This document shows positions 8,852 to 17,808 of a stretch of 64,000 nucleotides of DNA, piece after piece. The translations under genes were made by a program, and so were the position numbers. Position 1 is the stretch's first letter. Every line of letters begins with the position of its first letter. The DNA comes from JABSQH01 sp965230015 (GTDB taxonomy: Bacteria; Actinomycetota; Acidimicrobiia; Acidimicrobiales; Ilumatobacteraceae): assembly GCA_965230015.1 (NCBI GenBank), contig CBDDKF010000014.1:372001-436000 (forward strand). Reading direction: 5' to 3'. Below the pieces are notes generated by a model. That model saw only the letters and a list, made by a program, of their open reading frames with translations, made no database searches and was not told the origin of the DNA.

Positions 8852-8886
8852 CCGACCGCTTGAACAAAATGTTTCGCGCTGTGGTG

Positions 8887-10224
8887 CTACTCACCAAGCG
8901 CCAGCAGCGCCTCGGCGGTCAGCGGTTGCACCGCCGCCTCCTCCGGGAACACGGGGATCCACGGCTCGGTACTGGTCGACACGATGGTCAGTGTCTCGCT
9001 GCCGAGGGAGTCGTCGGTGCGGAGATGGCGCACCGTGCCGGTCTGATCGACCCACACGTCGACGGTCACCGGCTCGCCGTCGGCGAGCTCGCTCAGGTCG
9101 GGCGTGCCCACAGGAAGCGCGATCAGCTGGGGCCCTGTCTCGACGGCCGGAGCGCTCTCTGCGGCGGGAGCGGTCTCGGCCGGAGGCGTCGGCTCCGCAG
9201 TCGGCGAGGAATCAGCCGGTGGTGCCGGCTCGCCGGCGGGTCCGCTGCTGGCAGCGGCCGCGGCGTCGGGGGCGAGTGCGGGATCAGGCGCAGGCGCGGC
9301 GGTCGCGGTGTCCACGTCGAGTGCGGCGTCGGGTGCCGGCGCATCTGCCAGCATCGCCAGCTGCGCCTGAGGGATCTCCAGTCGCAGGCGTTGCAGCGGC
9401 TCGTTGGCCATCGCCGCCGGTACCTGGGTTGCCGAGTCGTCGTCGGCGATGACCGCGCCGAGCGTGTCCTCGGTTGCGTCGAGGATCGTGACCGTGCTGC
9501 GCAGCCGGAGCGGTACGAGGGTGTCGAGCGTGGGGATCAGATCCGGCGCGGCAGCGCCGTCGAACGGGAACGCACCACGGCCGGTGCGATACCACGTCGG
9601 CTGATCGACGCGGCGGACGACCGCGTCGTCGAACACTGCGCGTATCTCGAGTGTGGGGCTCGACGGCCGATCGACGACCACCTGACTGACCCCCGACTCG
9701 AAGTCGACGTTGGCGTCGTAGCGCACCGCCTCGCCGTCGGGCGTGGCACGCGTCAGGCTGAACGCAGCACTGCGCACCGGCGGCGGATCGCTGATCGGGA
9801 TGGGGTAGGCGAGTGGCAGACGGGGGGCGTCGCTGGTGTCGGCCTTGCTCAGCTCGAGCAGGCGCGGCCCGAAGTACACGCCCGCCACCACCAACCCGGC
9901 GAGCAAGGCGAGCAGGATGACCCACGACACGCCGCGCCGCAGTGCGCTCGGACCGCGTGTGGTCGCCGGTGGCGAGGGTTCGAGTGCATCGAGGCCGGGA
10001 AGTGCGCCGAACGTCGCCGTCGGCGGCGTTGCGGCGACCGGAGCGGGGGGCGGAGCGATCTGGGCGGGCACCGCAGGCGGCAGGTTCGGTGCTGCGGTGG
10101 CCACGCTCGGTGGCGGGAAGTTGGCCGCCTCGAAGAAACCCCGCGCTTCGGCTGCGCGGTCGGCGTCGAGGTCAGACTCGGTTGGCGCAGCGGCGTCGGG
10201 CGGAGCGGTCATGCACCAGGTCAT
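8887..10224 (-). CDS. Hypothetical membrane-anchored protein with Pro/Ala-rich regions
   Basis: A 445-residue protein of unknown function. Residues 1-95 are a disordered, proline-rich cytoplasmic tail; residues 99-119 (SWVILLALLAGLVVAGVYF) are one transmembrane helix; the rest is outside. The outer part has a folded segment (~130-285, many beta-like stretches), a Pro/Ala/Glu-rich linker (~300-365) and a second folded segment to the end. The layout resembles surface-exposed sensors or anti-sigma-like receptors, but no DNA-binding or zinc motif is present. An internal ATG four codons in (MTAPPDAA) may be the true start. It is divergent from the histidine phosphatase and ends 68 bp before purSL. 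Confidence 0.6.
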   Translation of the reverse strand: MTWCMTAPPDAAAPTESDLDADRAAEARGFFEAANFPPPSVATAAPNLPPAVPAQIAPPPAPVAATPPTATFGALPGLDALEPSPPATTRGPSALRRGVSWVILLALLAGLVVAGVYFGPRLLELSKADTSDAPRLPLAYPIPISDPPPVRSAAFSLTRATPDGEAVRYDANVDFESGVSQVVVDRPSSPTLEIRAVFDDAVVRRVDQPTWYRTGRGAFPFDGAAAPDLIPTLDTLVPLRLRSTVTILDATEDTLGAVIADDDSATQVPAAMANEPLQRLRLEIPQAQLAMLADAPAPDAALDVDTATAAPAPDPALAPDAAAAASSGPAGEPAPPADSSPTAEPTPPAETAPAAESAPAVETGPQLIALPVGTPDLSELADGEPVTVDVWVDQTGTVRHLRTDDSLGSETLTIVSTSTEPWIPVFPEEAAVQPLTAEALLALGE

Positions 10225-10272
10225 CGGCCCGATTCGAGGCGAACTTGAGTCGTCCGCGGCGTTCCGTCGGCG

Positions 10273-10278
10273 TACCCT
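10273..10278 (+). promoter_or_regulatory. -10 box of a leaderless transcript (histidine phosphatase)
   Basis: TACCCT followed by exactly 7 nt and the GTG at 10286; there is no ribosome-binding site. It fits the TANNNT-N7-start pattern seen repeatedly in this window. Confidence 0.45.
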
Positions 10279-10285
10279 GCCGACC

Positions 10286-10957
10286 GTGAAGTCGCTCGTG
10301 TTGATTCGTCACGGAGAGTCGAACGTGACCGTGCAGCGGACGATCGGTGGTCACCGCACGTGTTCGGGTCTGTCGCCGCTCGGCCGGCAACAAGCGGAGC
10401 GGTTGCGTGATCGGTTGGCGTCGACCGACGAGCTCTCCGCCGAACGGCTGGTGACCAGCGAGTTCCCGCGCGCACGTGAGACGGCCGAGATCATCGCCCC
10501 GGCTGTCGGCGCCGCCGAAATCGAGACGATCGCCGGGTTCGGTGAACACGACCCTGGACCAGAGATCGACGGGATGAGCTTCGACGGCTATGTCGAGCGG
10601 TTCGGTCGGCCCAATTGGTCGGGTGATCCGCACCACGACGTGTTTCCCGGCGGCGAGACGACCGCAGCGTTTCACCTGCGGGTCGGCGCTGCGCTGTCTG
10701 CGTTGGTTCGGTCGATGGACGACGGTCGAACGATCGTGTGTTGCCACGGCGGTGTGATCGATGCTGCGTTCCGGGCGCTGCTGCGGACAGCGCCGACCGG
10801 CGCGTTCGAGCTGCAGACCCTGAACACGTCGATCACCGAGTTCGTGCCGACCGGCTCGAGCGACGACGGGATCGGCGCAACGTGGCGACTGGTGCGCTAC
10901 AACGATGCCGCGCACCTGGCCGGTCTGCCCGCCGCGACGATGCGCGCCGTCGGGTGA
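10286..10957 (+). CDS. Histidine phosphatase family protein
   Basis: A 223-residue protein of the phosphoglycerate-mutase-like superfamily. The catalytic RHGES motif is at residues 8-12 (LVLIRHGESN); the second phosphate-binding Arg lies in TSEFPRARETAEII, and the late catalytic His in VCCHGGVIDAAFRALL. This is the broad-specificity phosphatase arrangement and not a glycolytic mutase, which would be longer. The GTG start is chosen because the motif begins 8 residues later and a TACCCT box precedes it by 7 nt. The physiological substrate is not evident. It is followed 13 nt later by the GMC oxidoreductase and may be co-transcribed with it. Confidence 0.85.
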   Translation: MKSLVLIRHGESNVTVQRTIGGHRTCSGLSPLGRQQAERLRDRLASTDELSAERLVTSEFPRARETAEIIAPAVGAAEIETIAGFGEHDPGPEIDGMSFDGYVERFGRPNWSGDPHHDVFPGGETTAAFHLRVGAALSALVRSMDDGRTIVCCHGGVIDAAFRALLRTAPTGAFELQTLNTSITEFVPTGSSDDGIGATWRLVRYNDAAHLAGLPAATMRAVG

Positions 10958-10970
10958 GCGCGCCGGGGGC

Positions 10971-12338
10971 ATGACACAGCGGTGGGTCGTCGTCGGTGCC
11001 GGGTCGGCAGGCTGTGTCGTCGCTGCTCGTCTCGTCGAAGCGGGTGCCGCGGTGACGTTGGTCGAAGCGGGGCCCGCGCTCCGTCCAGGCGCCGTACCGG
11101 CGTCGATCGCCGGTCTCGACTTCTTCCACGCCATGGTCGAGCCCGATCGAGTCGAGTCGGGACTCGACGCCGTCCGCGTTCCTGGGGGCGCGGCGCAGCC
11201 GTACGTGCGTGGCCGGGGCGAAGGCGGGTCCAGCGCGGTGAACGCGATGATCGCCCTGCCCGGCGGCACTGCGTGGCGCGAACCCTTCGGTGACGCTGCG
11301 GCATGGTCGCAGGCGCACGACCGGGTGGCGATTCCCGTCGCCGAGGCGACCGACGACCAACTGGGAGCCGTCGACCGTGCGCTGCTCGACGCGGTGCCCG
11401 ACGCCCGCCGCGCGCCACTGACCCAGCGCGACGGACAACGGGTGACATCGGCCGAGGCGTATCTGTGGCCGCACCTGGACGCTGCGCAGTTCACTCCGAT
11501 CACCGACACCGCCGTCGATCGTGTGCTGTTCGAGGGGCGGTCGGCGGTCGGCGTGCGATGTGCCGATGGCACCGACATCGAGGCCGACCGTGTGGCCCTC
11601 TGTGCCGGCGCCATTCACAGCCCGGCGATCCTGATGCGTTCGGGTGTCGACGTCGACGGTCTCGGGCGCGGGCTCAGCGATCACCCCTCGGTGAGCCTCG
11701 TGCTCGACCTCGTCCCTGAAGCGGTGAGCGAGAGCGGCGACCTCGCCGCTGGCGCACTCGTCGAGCGCGACGGCACGCAGGTGCTGTCGGTGAATCGTCT
11801 CGATCACGCGACCGAGGCCACTCCCGATGCCACCGGACTGGGATCGTTGTTGGCCGCGCTGCTCCGCCCGGTCGGACGGCGTGGCCGCGTCGCGCTCCAT
11901 GGGGAGCGCGCCAACGACCCACATGCGCCGCCGGTGGTCGAGTTCGACCTGGTGGGCGATGCTCGCGACCTTGCGGGGCTGACGCGTGCGGCGCGCCTCG
12001 CCATCGACGTCAGCCGCACGGCGTCGATGCGCGACATCGCGACGGCGGTGTACGTCGACGCCTTCGGTACGACGGTCGACGAGCTGGTCGCCGCCGACGA
12101 CGATCGATTCGCCGCGTGGCTGCGCAGCGGCGCTGGCGACTACGTCCACGCGGTCGGCACGTGTGCGGTGGGTGCCGTGACGACGGCCGACGGGCGCGTG
12201 ATCGGCTGCGACGAACTCTTCGTGTGTGATGCCTCGCTGTTTCCGGTGATCCCCGACGCGAACACCCACCTCCCGGTCACGATGCTCGCCGAGCTGGTGG
12301 TCGACCGCTGGATCGCGACTGGCATCATGGACGAATGA
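10971..12338 (+). CDS. GMC family FAD oxidoreductase
   Basis: A 455-residue glucose-methanol-choline oxidoreductase. The FAD dinucleotide fold begins at once (VVVGAGSAGCVVAARL, residues 7-22). The signature RGEGGSSAVNAMIALPGG follows, and the C-terminus carries the second FAD motif with the catalytic pair region DASLFPVIPDANTHLPVTM (Asn-His). It is shorter than most choline or alcohol dehydrogenases of the family. Some short actinobacterial GMC enzymes belong to the mycofactocin system (MftG), but no other mft gene is in the window, so that remains a guess. Start: ATG with a GGGGG stretch 4-8 nt upstream. The stop overlaps the next gene by ATGA, implying co-expression with the metallo-hydrolase. 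Confidence 0.85.
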   Translation: MTQRWVVVGAGSAGCVVAARLVEAGAAVTLVEAGPALRPGAVPASIAGLDFFHAMVEPDRVESGLDAVRVPGGAAQPYVRGRGEGGSSAVNAMIALPGGTAWREPFGDAAAWSQAHDRVAIPVAEATDDQLGAVDRALLDAVPDARRAPLTQRDGQRVTSAEAYLWPHLDAAQFTPITDTAVDRVLFEGRSAVGVRCADGTDIEADRVALCAGAIHSPAILMRSGVDVDGLGRGLSDHPSVSLVLDLVPEAVSESGDLAAGALVERDGTQVLSVNRLDHATEATPDATGLGSLLAALLRPVGRRGRVALHGERANDPHAPPVVEFDLVGDARDLAGLTRAARLAIDVSRTASMRDIATAVYVDAFGTTVDELVAADDDRFAAWLRSGAGDYVHAVGTCAVGAVTTADGRVIGCDELFVCDASLFPVIPDANTHLPVTMLAELVVDRWIATGIMDE

Positions 12339-13297
12339 CGACCACCGACTTCACCCTTGGCCTCCACGACGTGGGCGATGGTTGCTTTGCGTACCTGCAA
12401 CCCGACGGCGGATGGGGCTGGAGCAATGCCGGCCTGATCGTGGGCGACGGACAGTCGCTGCTGGTCGACACGCTGTTCGACCTGCGGCTCACCGCACGCA
12501 TGCTCGACTCGATGGACACCCAGACCACCGCTGCGCCGATTGCCACCGTGGTCAACACCCATGCCAACGGCGACCATTGCTACGGCAACGCCGAAGCGAC
12601 CGCGCGATTCGACAATGTCGAGATCGTCGCCTCGACTGCGGCTGCCGCTGAGATGCCCGAGGTTCCCCCGGCGATGCTCGCCGCGCTCAACCAGGCGCCC
12701 GGCGAGGTCGGCGACCTGTTTCGCTCGTTCTTCGGTGAATTCCACTTCGATGGCATCGAACAGGAGCCGCCCACGCGCACGTTCGACGGACGGCTCGACC
12801 TCGACGTGGGCGGACGGACCGTCGAGCTGATCGAGGTCGGTCCCGCCCACACCGCCGGCGACGTGCTGGTCCACGTACCCGACGCGAACACGGTGTACGC
12901 CGGCGACATCCTGTTCATCAAGGGCACACCGATCGTGTGGGCTGGGCCGCTGTCGAACTGGGTGGCCGCATGCGACGCGATCGTCGATATGGGGGCGACC
13001 ACGATCGTGCCGGGTCACGGCCCATTGACCGACGCCGCAGGGGTGACCGAGGTGCGTGACTACCTCAAGTTCGTCGACGACGAAGCAACCGCCCGGCACG
13101 ACGCCGGCATCGACGCCTTCGAAGCGGCAAAGGAGATCGGAGCGGCGCTCGGCGTCCACGAGACCTACGGCGACTGGGCCGAGTTCGGTCGCATCGCCGT
13201 GAACGTCGAGACCGTCTATCGCACGCTCGATCCGGCGCACGAGACTCCCGACGTGGTCGAGCAGTTCCGGCGGATGGCCATCCTCGAATCGGCGTGA
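12335..13297 (+). CDS. MBL-fold metallo-hydrolase
   Basis: A 320-residue metallo-beta-lactamase-fold hydrolase. The zinc motif is HANGDHCYGN (HxxxDH form), followed by VGPAHTAGDVLVHVP, the bridging Asp in VYAGDILF and a final His in VPGHGPLTD. The central insertion (residues ~100-150) and the helical C-terminus (KFVDDEATARHDAG) resemble cyclase-like or quinoprotein relay MBL enzymes of actinobacteria. Substrate unknown. It overlaps both neighbours by 4 bp (ATGA upstream, GTGA downstream), so all three proteins are likely made together. Confidence 0.85.
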   Translation: MTTTDFTLGLHDVGDGCFAYLQPDGGWGWSNAGLIVGDGQSLLVDTLFDLRLTARMLDSMDTQTTAAPIATVVNTHANGDHCYGNAEATARFDNVEIVASTAAAAEMPEVPPAMLAALNQAPGEVGDLFRSFFGEFHFDGIEQEPPTRTFDGRLDLDVGGRTVELIEVGPAHTAGDVLVHVPDANTVYAGDILFIKGTPIVWAGPLSNWVAACDAIVDMGATTIVPGHGPLTDAAGVTEVRDYLKFVDDEATARHDAGIDAFEAAKEIGAALGVHETYGDWAEFGRIAVNVETVYRTLDPAHETPDVVEQFRRMAILESA

Positions 13298-14494
13298 TCG
13301 ACGTCGCCGTCGTCGGCGACGGTCCGGCAGGGAGCGCAGTCGCCGGCGCGTTGCATCGACGCGGCGTCGACGTCGTCCTGATCGGACCCGACGGCCCGTG
13401 GCCCGCGACGTATGCCACGTGGGTCGACGAGCTCCCTCCGGGCTTCGAGGACGCGCTGGCGTGGACCACACCGACGATTGCCGTGGCCGCCGAGTCGATC
13501 CACCAGCTCCCGCGTCGCTACGGCGTGTTCGACAACGAGCGGCTGCGCATCGCCACGCGGGGCGCTGTGACCCAGCGTGTTGCCGAGGTTGGCGCAGTCG
13601 ACGAGATCGATGGCGGCGCGACGCTGTGGCTCACGTCGGGCGAGCACTGCACGGCCGGCCTGGTGATCGACGCCACCGGATGGCCGTCGGCGTTGCGCCG
13701 GCAACCGAGCGCCGATGCGCAGCCCGCGTTCCAAACCGCGTTCGGGGTGGTGCTCCCCGAACGACCGGGCGGTGCGCTCGGCGAACCGATGTTCATGGAC
13801 TTTCGCAACGTCACCGGCGGCGATCGCAACGCGACCGGCGGTGATCCGTCGATCGGTCGCGTCCCGACGTTCTGCTACGCCCTCGAAGTGGCCGACGGGT
13901 GGCTGGTCGAGGAGACCGTGTTGGCCGCCCAGCCGGCGATCGAGCCGATCGCCCTGTTGCCGCGCCTCGCTCGTCGGCTCGGGGTGCCGTCGGATCAGCT
14001 GCTCGATCGTGCCGTGCGTACCGAGTACGTGCGCATTCCCATGGGTGTCGAGCCGACGACAGAACGGGAGGGTTCGATCGTCCGCCGTCGGCGCCGGTGC
14101 TGGGTACGGGCACCCCGCCACTGGGTTCTCGGTCGCGGCGTCGCTGCGCGCCGCCGGTCGTGTGGCCGATGCGGTGGTCGCGGCGCGAGGTGACGGGAGC
14201 AGCATCGTCGACGCTGCAGCCGCCGCCGTGTGGCCACGCTCGATGCGCCGCACGCGGGCGCTCCACGATCTGGGGCTGTCGGTACTGCTCGAGCTCGACC
14301 AGGCCGGCGTGAGGCTGTTCTTCGACCGCTTCTTCACCACCGAACACTGGCCGGCGTATCTCCGGGTCGACGCGACCCCGGGCGAGGTCAGTAGGTCGAT
14401 GCTCGATCTGTTTCGGGCGGCGCCGTGGCCGTTGCGTCGTCGGTTGGCGCTGCGGAACCCGGCCCCGTTGGCACGGGCTGTCGTGGGGACGTAG
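13294..14494 (+). CDS. Lycopene cyclase-like FAD protein (CrtL type), frameshifted
   Basis: The N-terminal part shows a Rossmann FAD motif VAVVGDGPAGSAVAGAL, then IGPDGPWPATYATWVDELP, the hallmark of CrtL/CrtY lycopene cyclases, and RYGVFDNERLR and VIDATGWP. The frame breaks near 14085-14100. The next frame continues the family with GAGAGYGHPATGFSVAASLR and a C-terminal helical region (LFFDRFFTTEHWPAYLR) to the TAG at 14494. Joined, the length (~400) is normal. It is coupled by GTGA to the MBL gene. No other carotenoid genes are in the window, so the substrate could be another polyene or lipid. The 3' end overlaps the SURF1 3' end by about 107 bp on the other strand. Confidence 0.72.
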
Positions 14495-15291
14495 CCGGAT
14501 CCGTCGTCGCCGCGTTGCGCCGAAGCTCCTTGCGTCGGTTGGTGACCGACCGCCGCACTGCGAGCATCCAGCCAACTACGACGCAGGCAGCGAAGATGAA
14601 CCACTGCATGGCGTACGACAGGTGTGGACCCTCGTCGAGGTCGGGCGCCGGCACCGGCGTGGGATCGGTGTCGCCGACCGGGGGCGTCGACTCGATCAGG
14701 TCGAGATACACGGGGGCGACGTTGCCGCCGAACTGTGGGGCCAGCCGCTCGATCTCGATCCGCCGAATCTCGGTGAGCGGTCCGTCGGCGGCGTCGGTGA
14801 GTTGGGCCGGTTTGGCGTTGCTGGGTGGGCCGGACGCGACCGATCACCTCGACGGTGCCGTCCGGCGGTGTCGGCGCGTCGACCGTGAGGGGAATGAAGC
14901 CGCGGTTGACCAGCACCACGCCGTTGCCGCTGTCGAGCTGGAGACCGGTGACGACGTTGTCGCCGGCGCGGCCGCCCTGGGTGCGGTTGAACACCAGGAC
15001 CTGGTCGTCGATCCAGGTGCCCTCGACACTCACGATGCGCCACTGTGCGGTGTCGGCGTCGAAGTCGGGTTCGGCCAGCAACTCGTCGAGCGGTACGACC
15101 GGTTCGTCGCTGCGCGCTTCGACGTCGGCGTTGAACGACTGGCGCTGATCGAGACGATCGAGTTGCCACATCCCGAGGTTGATCATCAGCACGACGCCGA
15201 AGATCACGATCGCGTGAAACGCAATCCACCGCGGCCCGAGGAGGAAGCGGTACGAGATCCGATCGGTGGCGTCGGAGGAAGGGGTCGCCAT
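14388..15291 (-). CDS. SURF1 family cytochrome oxidase assembly protein, frameshifted
   Basis: The N-terminal frame (15291 to ~14820) reads a leader, a transmembrane helix (AFHAIVIFGVVLMINLGMWQ) and the SURF1 signature LGMWQLDRLDQRQ, then VLVNRGFIPL. The frame shifts near 14820; the other frame continues IEIERLAPQFGGNVAPVYLD and LDEGPHLSYAMQWFIFA, the second transmembrane helix, then a Thr/Pro/Asp-rich tail. The two-helix layout with an outside domain is typical. SURF1 helps insert haem a into cytochrome c oxidase at the membrane. The ATG at 15291 has no clear ribosome-binding site. The single shift is probably a sequence error because both halves are well conserved. Confidence 0.8.
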
Positions 15292-15321
15292 GACGAGTAC
15301 GACGGTATCGGCCCGTGGGGC

Positions 15322-15327
15322 TACGGT
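15322..15327 (+). promoter_or_regulatory. -10 box of a leaderless transcript (phosphotransferase)
   Basis: TACGGT, then exactly 7 nt, then the ATG at 15335. This supports 15335 as the start over the ATG at 15290, which in turn has a good GGAGGAAGG sequence; both could be used. Confidence 0.4.
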
Positions 15328-15334
15328 CCGAGTG

Positions 15335-16396
15335 ATGGGGGAGGAATCCGCAGGGATCGCGGCGACGTCTGACGTCCCGCAGTGGTTGACCAACGAGTGG
15401 GTGCGCTCGGTGTTGGGCAATGCGGCGACGATCGACCACATCGAGCGCATCGGCGACGGACTGGTCGGGATGAACTTGCGGCTGGTGCTGACCAACAGCG
15501 ACCCGTCGACCGTGGTGGTCAAGCTGCCGTCGCCCGACGAGACCAGTCGGGCGTCGGGGATCGCGCTGCGCAACTACGAGCGCGAGGTGAAGTTCTACCA
15601 ACGGGTCGCCGACACGGTCGACATCCGCGTACCTGGGTGTCATCACGCCGAGTGGAACGAGTCGTCGGGTGACTTCGTGTTGGTGATGGAAGACATGGCG
15701 CCGGCCCGGCAGGGCGATCAGCTCACCGGGTGCGACGTCGACACCGCGGGGGCAGTCATCCATGAACTGGCCCGCCTACAGGGCCCCCGCTGGGACGACG
15801 AGTCGCTGTTCGATGAGGACTGGCTGCAACGCCGCTCGGGCGACGACGATGGCGCTCAACTCGCGGGGCTGTGGCAGATCTTCTTCCCCGGGTTCGAGGC
15901 GACGTACCGGCAGTACCTCACCGACGACGAGTACGACCTTGCAGTGGCATTCGGCCCGCAGGTCGCCGAGTGGGTCAACCGCCGTACGGGTCCGTGGACG
16001 GTGACCCACGGCGACTTCCGGCTGGACAACATGTTGTTCGGCGATGGCGACAGCGCGCCACGGGTGACCACGGTCGACTGGCAGACGCCGGGCCACGGCG
16101 TCGGCGTGACCGACCTGAGCTACTTCATCGGCGCCGGACTGCTCCCCGAGGATCGACGTGAGCACGAAGCGGCGCTCGTCGATCGGTATGCCGACGCGCT
16201 CGGCGACTACGACGTCGATGTCGACCGCGACTGGTTGTGGACCACGTACCGGCGCGACGCGTTTGCCGGCGTGGTGATGGCCGTGGTCGCCTCGCAGGTG
16301 GTCGGCTCGTCCGATCGCAGCGAGGCGATGTTCGCGGCGATGGCCACCCGCCATCTGCGCCAAGCCCTCGACCTCGACGCCCTCGCACTGATCTGA
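15335..16396 (+). CDS. Ecdysteroid-kinase-like / aminoglycoside phosphotransferase-fold protein
   Basis: A ~353-residue protein kinase-like small-molecule kinase. The Brenner motif is VTHGDFRLDNMLF (HGDxxxxN) and the metal-binding Asp is in TTVDWQTPGHGVGVTDLSYF. FVLVMEDMAP is the hinge strand. The closest families are the EcKinase-like and bacterial acyl-CoA-dehydrogenase-linked phosphotransferases common in actinobacteria; the substrate cannot be read from sequence. Start choice: ATG 15335 follows a TANNNT box by 7 nt; ATG 15290, preceded by GGAGGAAGG, would add 15 residues and would overlap the SURF1 start codon on the other strand in a shared CATG. It ends 8 bp before the tandem repeat. 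Confidence 0.75.
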   Translation: MGEESAGIAATSDVPQWLTNEWVRSVLGNAATIDHIERIGDGLVGMNLRLVLTNSDPSTVVVKLPSPDETSRASGIALRNYEREVKFYQRVADTVDIRVPGCHHAEWNESSGDFVLVMEDMAPARQGDQLTGCDVDTAGAVIHELARLQGPRWDDESLFDEDWLQRRSGDDDGAQLAGLWQIFFPGFEATYRQYLTDDEYDLAVAFGPQVAEWVNRRTGPWTVTHGDFRLDNMLFGDGDSAPRVTTVDWQTPGHGVGVTDLSYFIGAGLLPEDRREHEAALVDRYADALGDYDVDVDRDWLWTTYRRDAFAGVVMAVVASQVVGSSDRSEAMFAAMATRHLRQALDLDALALI

Positions 16397-16404
16397 GCCC
16401 ATCC

Positions 16405-16590
16405 GAATTTCTGGGGACGCCGGGCGCGAGGCGCGCGATTTCTACAGGAGAACGGTGAGAGTCCTCCCCGAATTTCTGGGGACGCCGCGCGCGAGGCGCG
16501 CGATTTCTACGGGAGAACGGTGAGAGTCCTCCCCGAGTTTCTGGGGACGCCGCACGCGAGGCGCGCGATTTCTACAGGAGAACGGCGAGA
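16405..16590 (+). repeat. 65-bp tandem repeat, about 2.9 copies
   Basis: Three units start at 16405, 16470 and 16535 with an exact 65-bp period. Each begins GARTTTCTGGGGACGCC and contains a GC-rich hairpin (GCGCGC-GAG-GCGCGC, perfect in unit 2), then GATTTCTACRGGAGAACGG. Units differ by only a few bases. The array fills the gap between two convergent genes (stops at 16396 and 16600). It has no open frame of its own that looks coding. It could act as a bidirectional terminator or be a REP/BIME-like element. Confidence 0.9.
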
Positions 16591-16599
16591 TCGGGGTGG

Positions 16600-17745
16600 T
16601 CAGCTGGCGGCGAGAAGTGCGCCGTACGTGGCCATCAGCAGGTTGAGGCCGCGCTCGTCGCCCAGCGTCGAGTCGTCCATGCGGTTCATCACGTAGCTGA
16701 AGCTGATGTGTGCGTCGCAGTCGATCACCGCCAGCGACCCGCCCCAGCCGCCCCAGAAGCAGGTGCGTGGGTTGGGGAGCGGCACGGTTTCGCTCGGTAG
16801 GCCGAAGCCCATGCCCAGCCGCATGGGGACGCCGAGGACGAGGTCGGTGCCCTCGATCTGCTCGTCGAAGATCCGTTCGATCCCCTCGGCGGAGAGGATC
16901 TCGGTACCGAACGCCGAGCCGCCGTTGGCGGTCGCGGTGTGGATACGCGCCACCGAGCGGGCGTTGCCGTGACCGTTGGCAGCCGGTGACTCCGCACGTC
17001 GCCACTCGGGACGCAGCGCCATGTCGGCCGACGTGGTCGGGTTGCTGGTGGTGCGCACGACCACGCTGTCCGGGTCTTCGGACTCGGCCGTGTCGAGCTT
17101 GCCACTCGGCGGGGGAATGACGTGGGCGATTCGCGGGTCGTGCTCGGCTGGCGTGCCGATGTGGAAGTCGGCGCCGAGTGGTCCGGCGATCTCTTCGGCG
17201 AAGAACGTGCCGAGCGAACGACCGTCGACTCGTTTGACGATCTCGCCGAGCAGATAGCCCTGGCTGATGGCGTGATACCCGGACTGCGTCCCCGGCTCCC
17301 ACCACGGGGCCTGCGCCGCATGGAGCCGGGCGAGCTTGTCGTGGTCGAGGTAGTCGTCGGCGACCAGCGGCTCGTCCCAGCCGGAGAGTCCAGCGGTATG
17401 CGCCAGCACGTGGCGGGTGGCGATCTGGTCTTTGCCGTTCGCGGCGAACTCCGGCCAATACGTGGCGATCGGCTCGTACAGGTCGAGCTCGCCGCGGTCA
17501 GCGAGGACCAGGCATGTCAAGGCCGCCATGGTCTTTGTCGTCGACCACACGTTGATGATCGTGTTCTCCTCCCACGGGCCGTCGCCGTGGTCGTACGTGG
17601 CGGTGCCGCCCCACAGGTCGACGACCGGCTCGCCGTTGACCGTGGCGGCGACCGATGCGCCCACCTCGTTCTGCGTCTCGAAGTTGGCGACGAAGGCGTC
17701 ACGTACCGCCTCGAAGCCGTCGGCGACAGTTCCCTGCGTTTCCAT
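16600..17745 (-). CDS. Serine hydrolase, class C beta-lactamase / EstB fold
   Basis: A 381-residue penicillin-binding-protein-like esterase or peptidase. The nucleophile motif SxxK is S68-T-T-K71 (NVWSTTKTMAAL); the Tyr motif is GYHAISQGYLLGE; the third box is the GGWGGS segment that replaces KTG in EstB-type carboxylesterases. No signal peptide is seen, so it probably works in the cytoplasm. The same layout is used by actinobacterial lactone or ester hydrolases. An upstream ATG (17769) exists, but the extra residues are not typical of the family. It ends 10 bp from the tandem repeat. Confidence 0.82.
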   Translation of the reverse strand: METQGTVADGFEAVRDAFVANFETQNEVGASVAATVNGEPVVDLWGGTATYDHGDGPWEENTIINVWSTTKTMAALTCLVLADRGELDLYEPIATYWPEFAANGKDQIATRHVLAHTAGLSGWDEPLVADDYLDHDKLARLHAAQAPWWEPGTQSGYHAISQGYLLGEIVKRVDGRSLGTFFAEEIAGPLGADFHIGTPAEHDPRIAHVIPPPSGKLDTAESEDPDSVVVRTTSNPTTSADMALRPEWRRAESPAANGHGNARSVARIHTATANGGSAFGTEILSAEGIERIFDEQIEGTDLVLGVPMRLGMGFGLPSETVPLPNPRTCFWGGWGGSLAVIDCDAHISFSYVMNRMDDSTLGDERGLNLLMATYGALLAAS

Positions 17746-17808
17746 GCAGCAGATGATCGCGAACGGCACGTCCGAGCGGCGGTTCGGAGCGGTCGCTGAG
17801 CGCGCGGG

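Noticed and set aside
8862..8877. SOS/LexA box at GAACAAAATGTTTC.
   Set aside because: The half-site spacing is one base too long and the arms do not match the actinobacterial LexA consensus.
10905..10970. Earlier in-frame start for the GMC oxidoreductase.
   Set aside because: It would overlap the histidine phosphatase, and the FAD motif normally begins within ten residues of the start; ATG 10971 has a G-rich ribosome-binding site.
16405..16590. CRISPR array.
   Set aside because: The whole 65-bp unit is repeated, with no unique spacers, and there are no cas genes.
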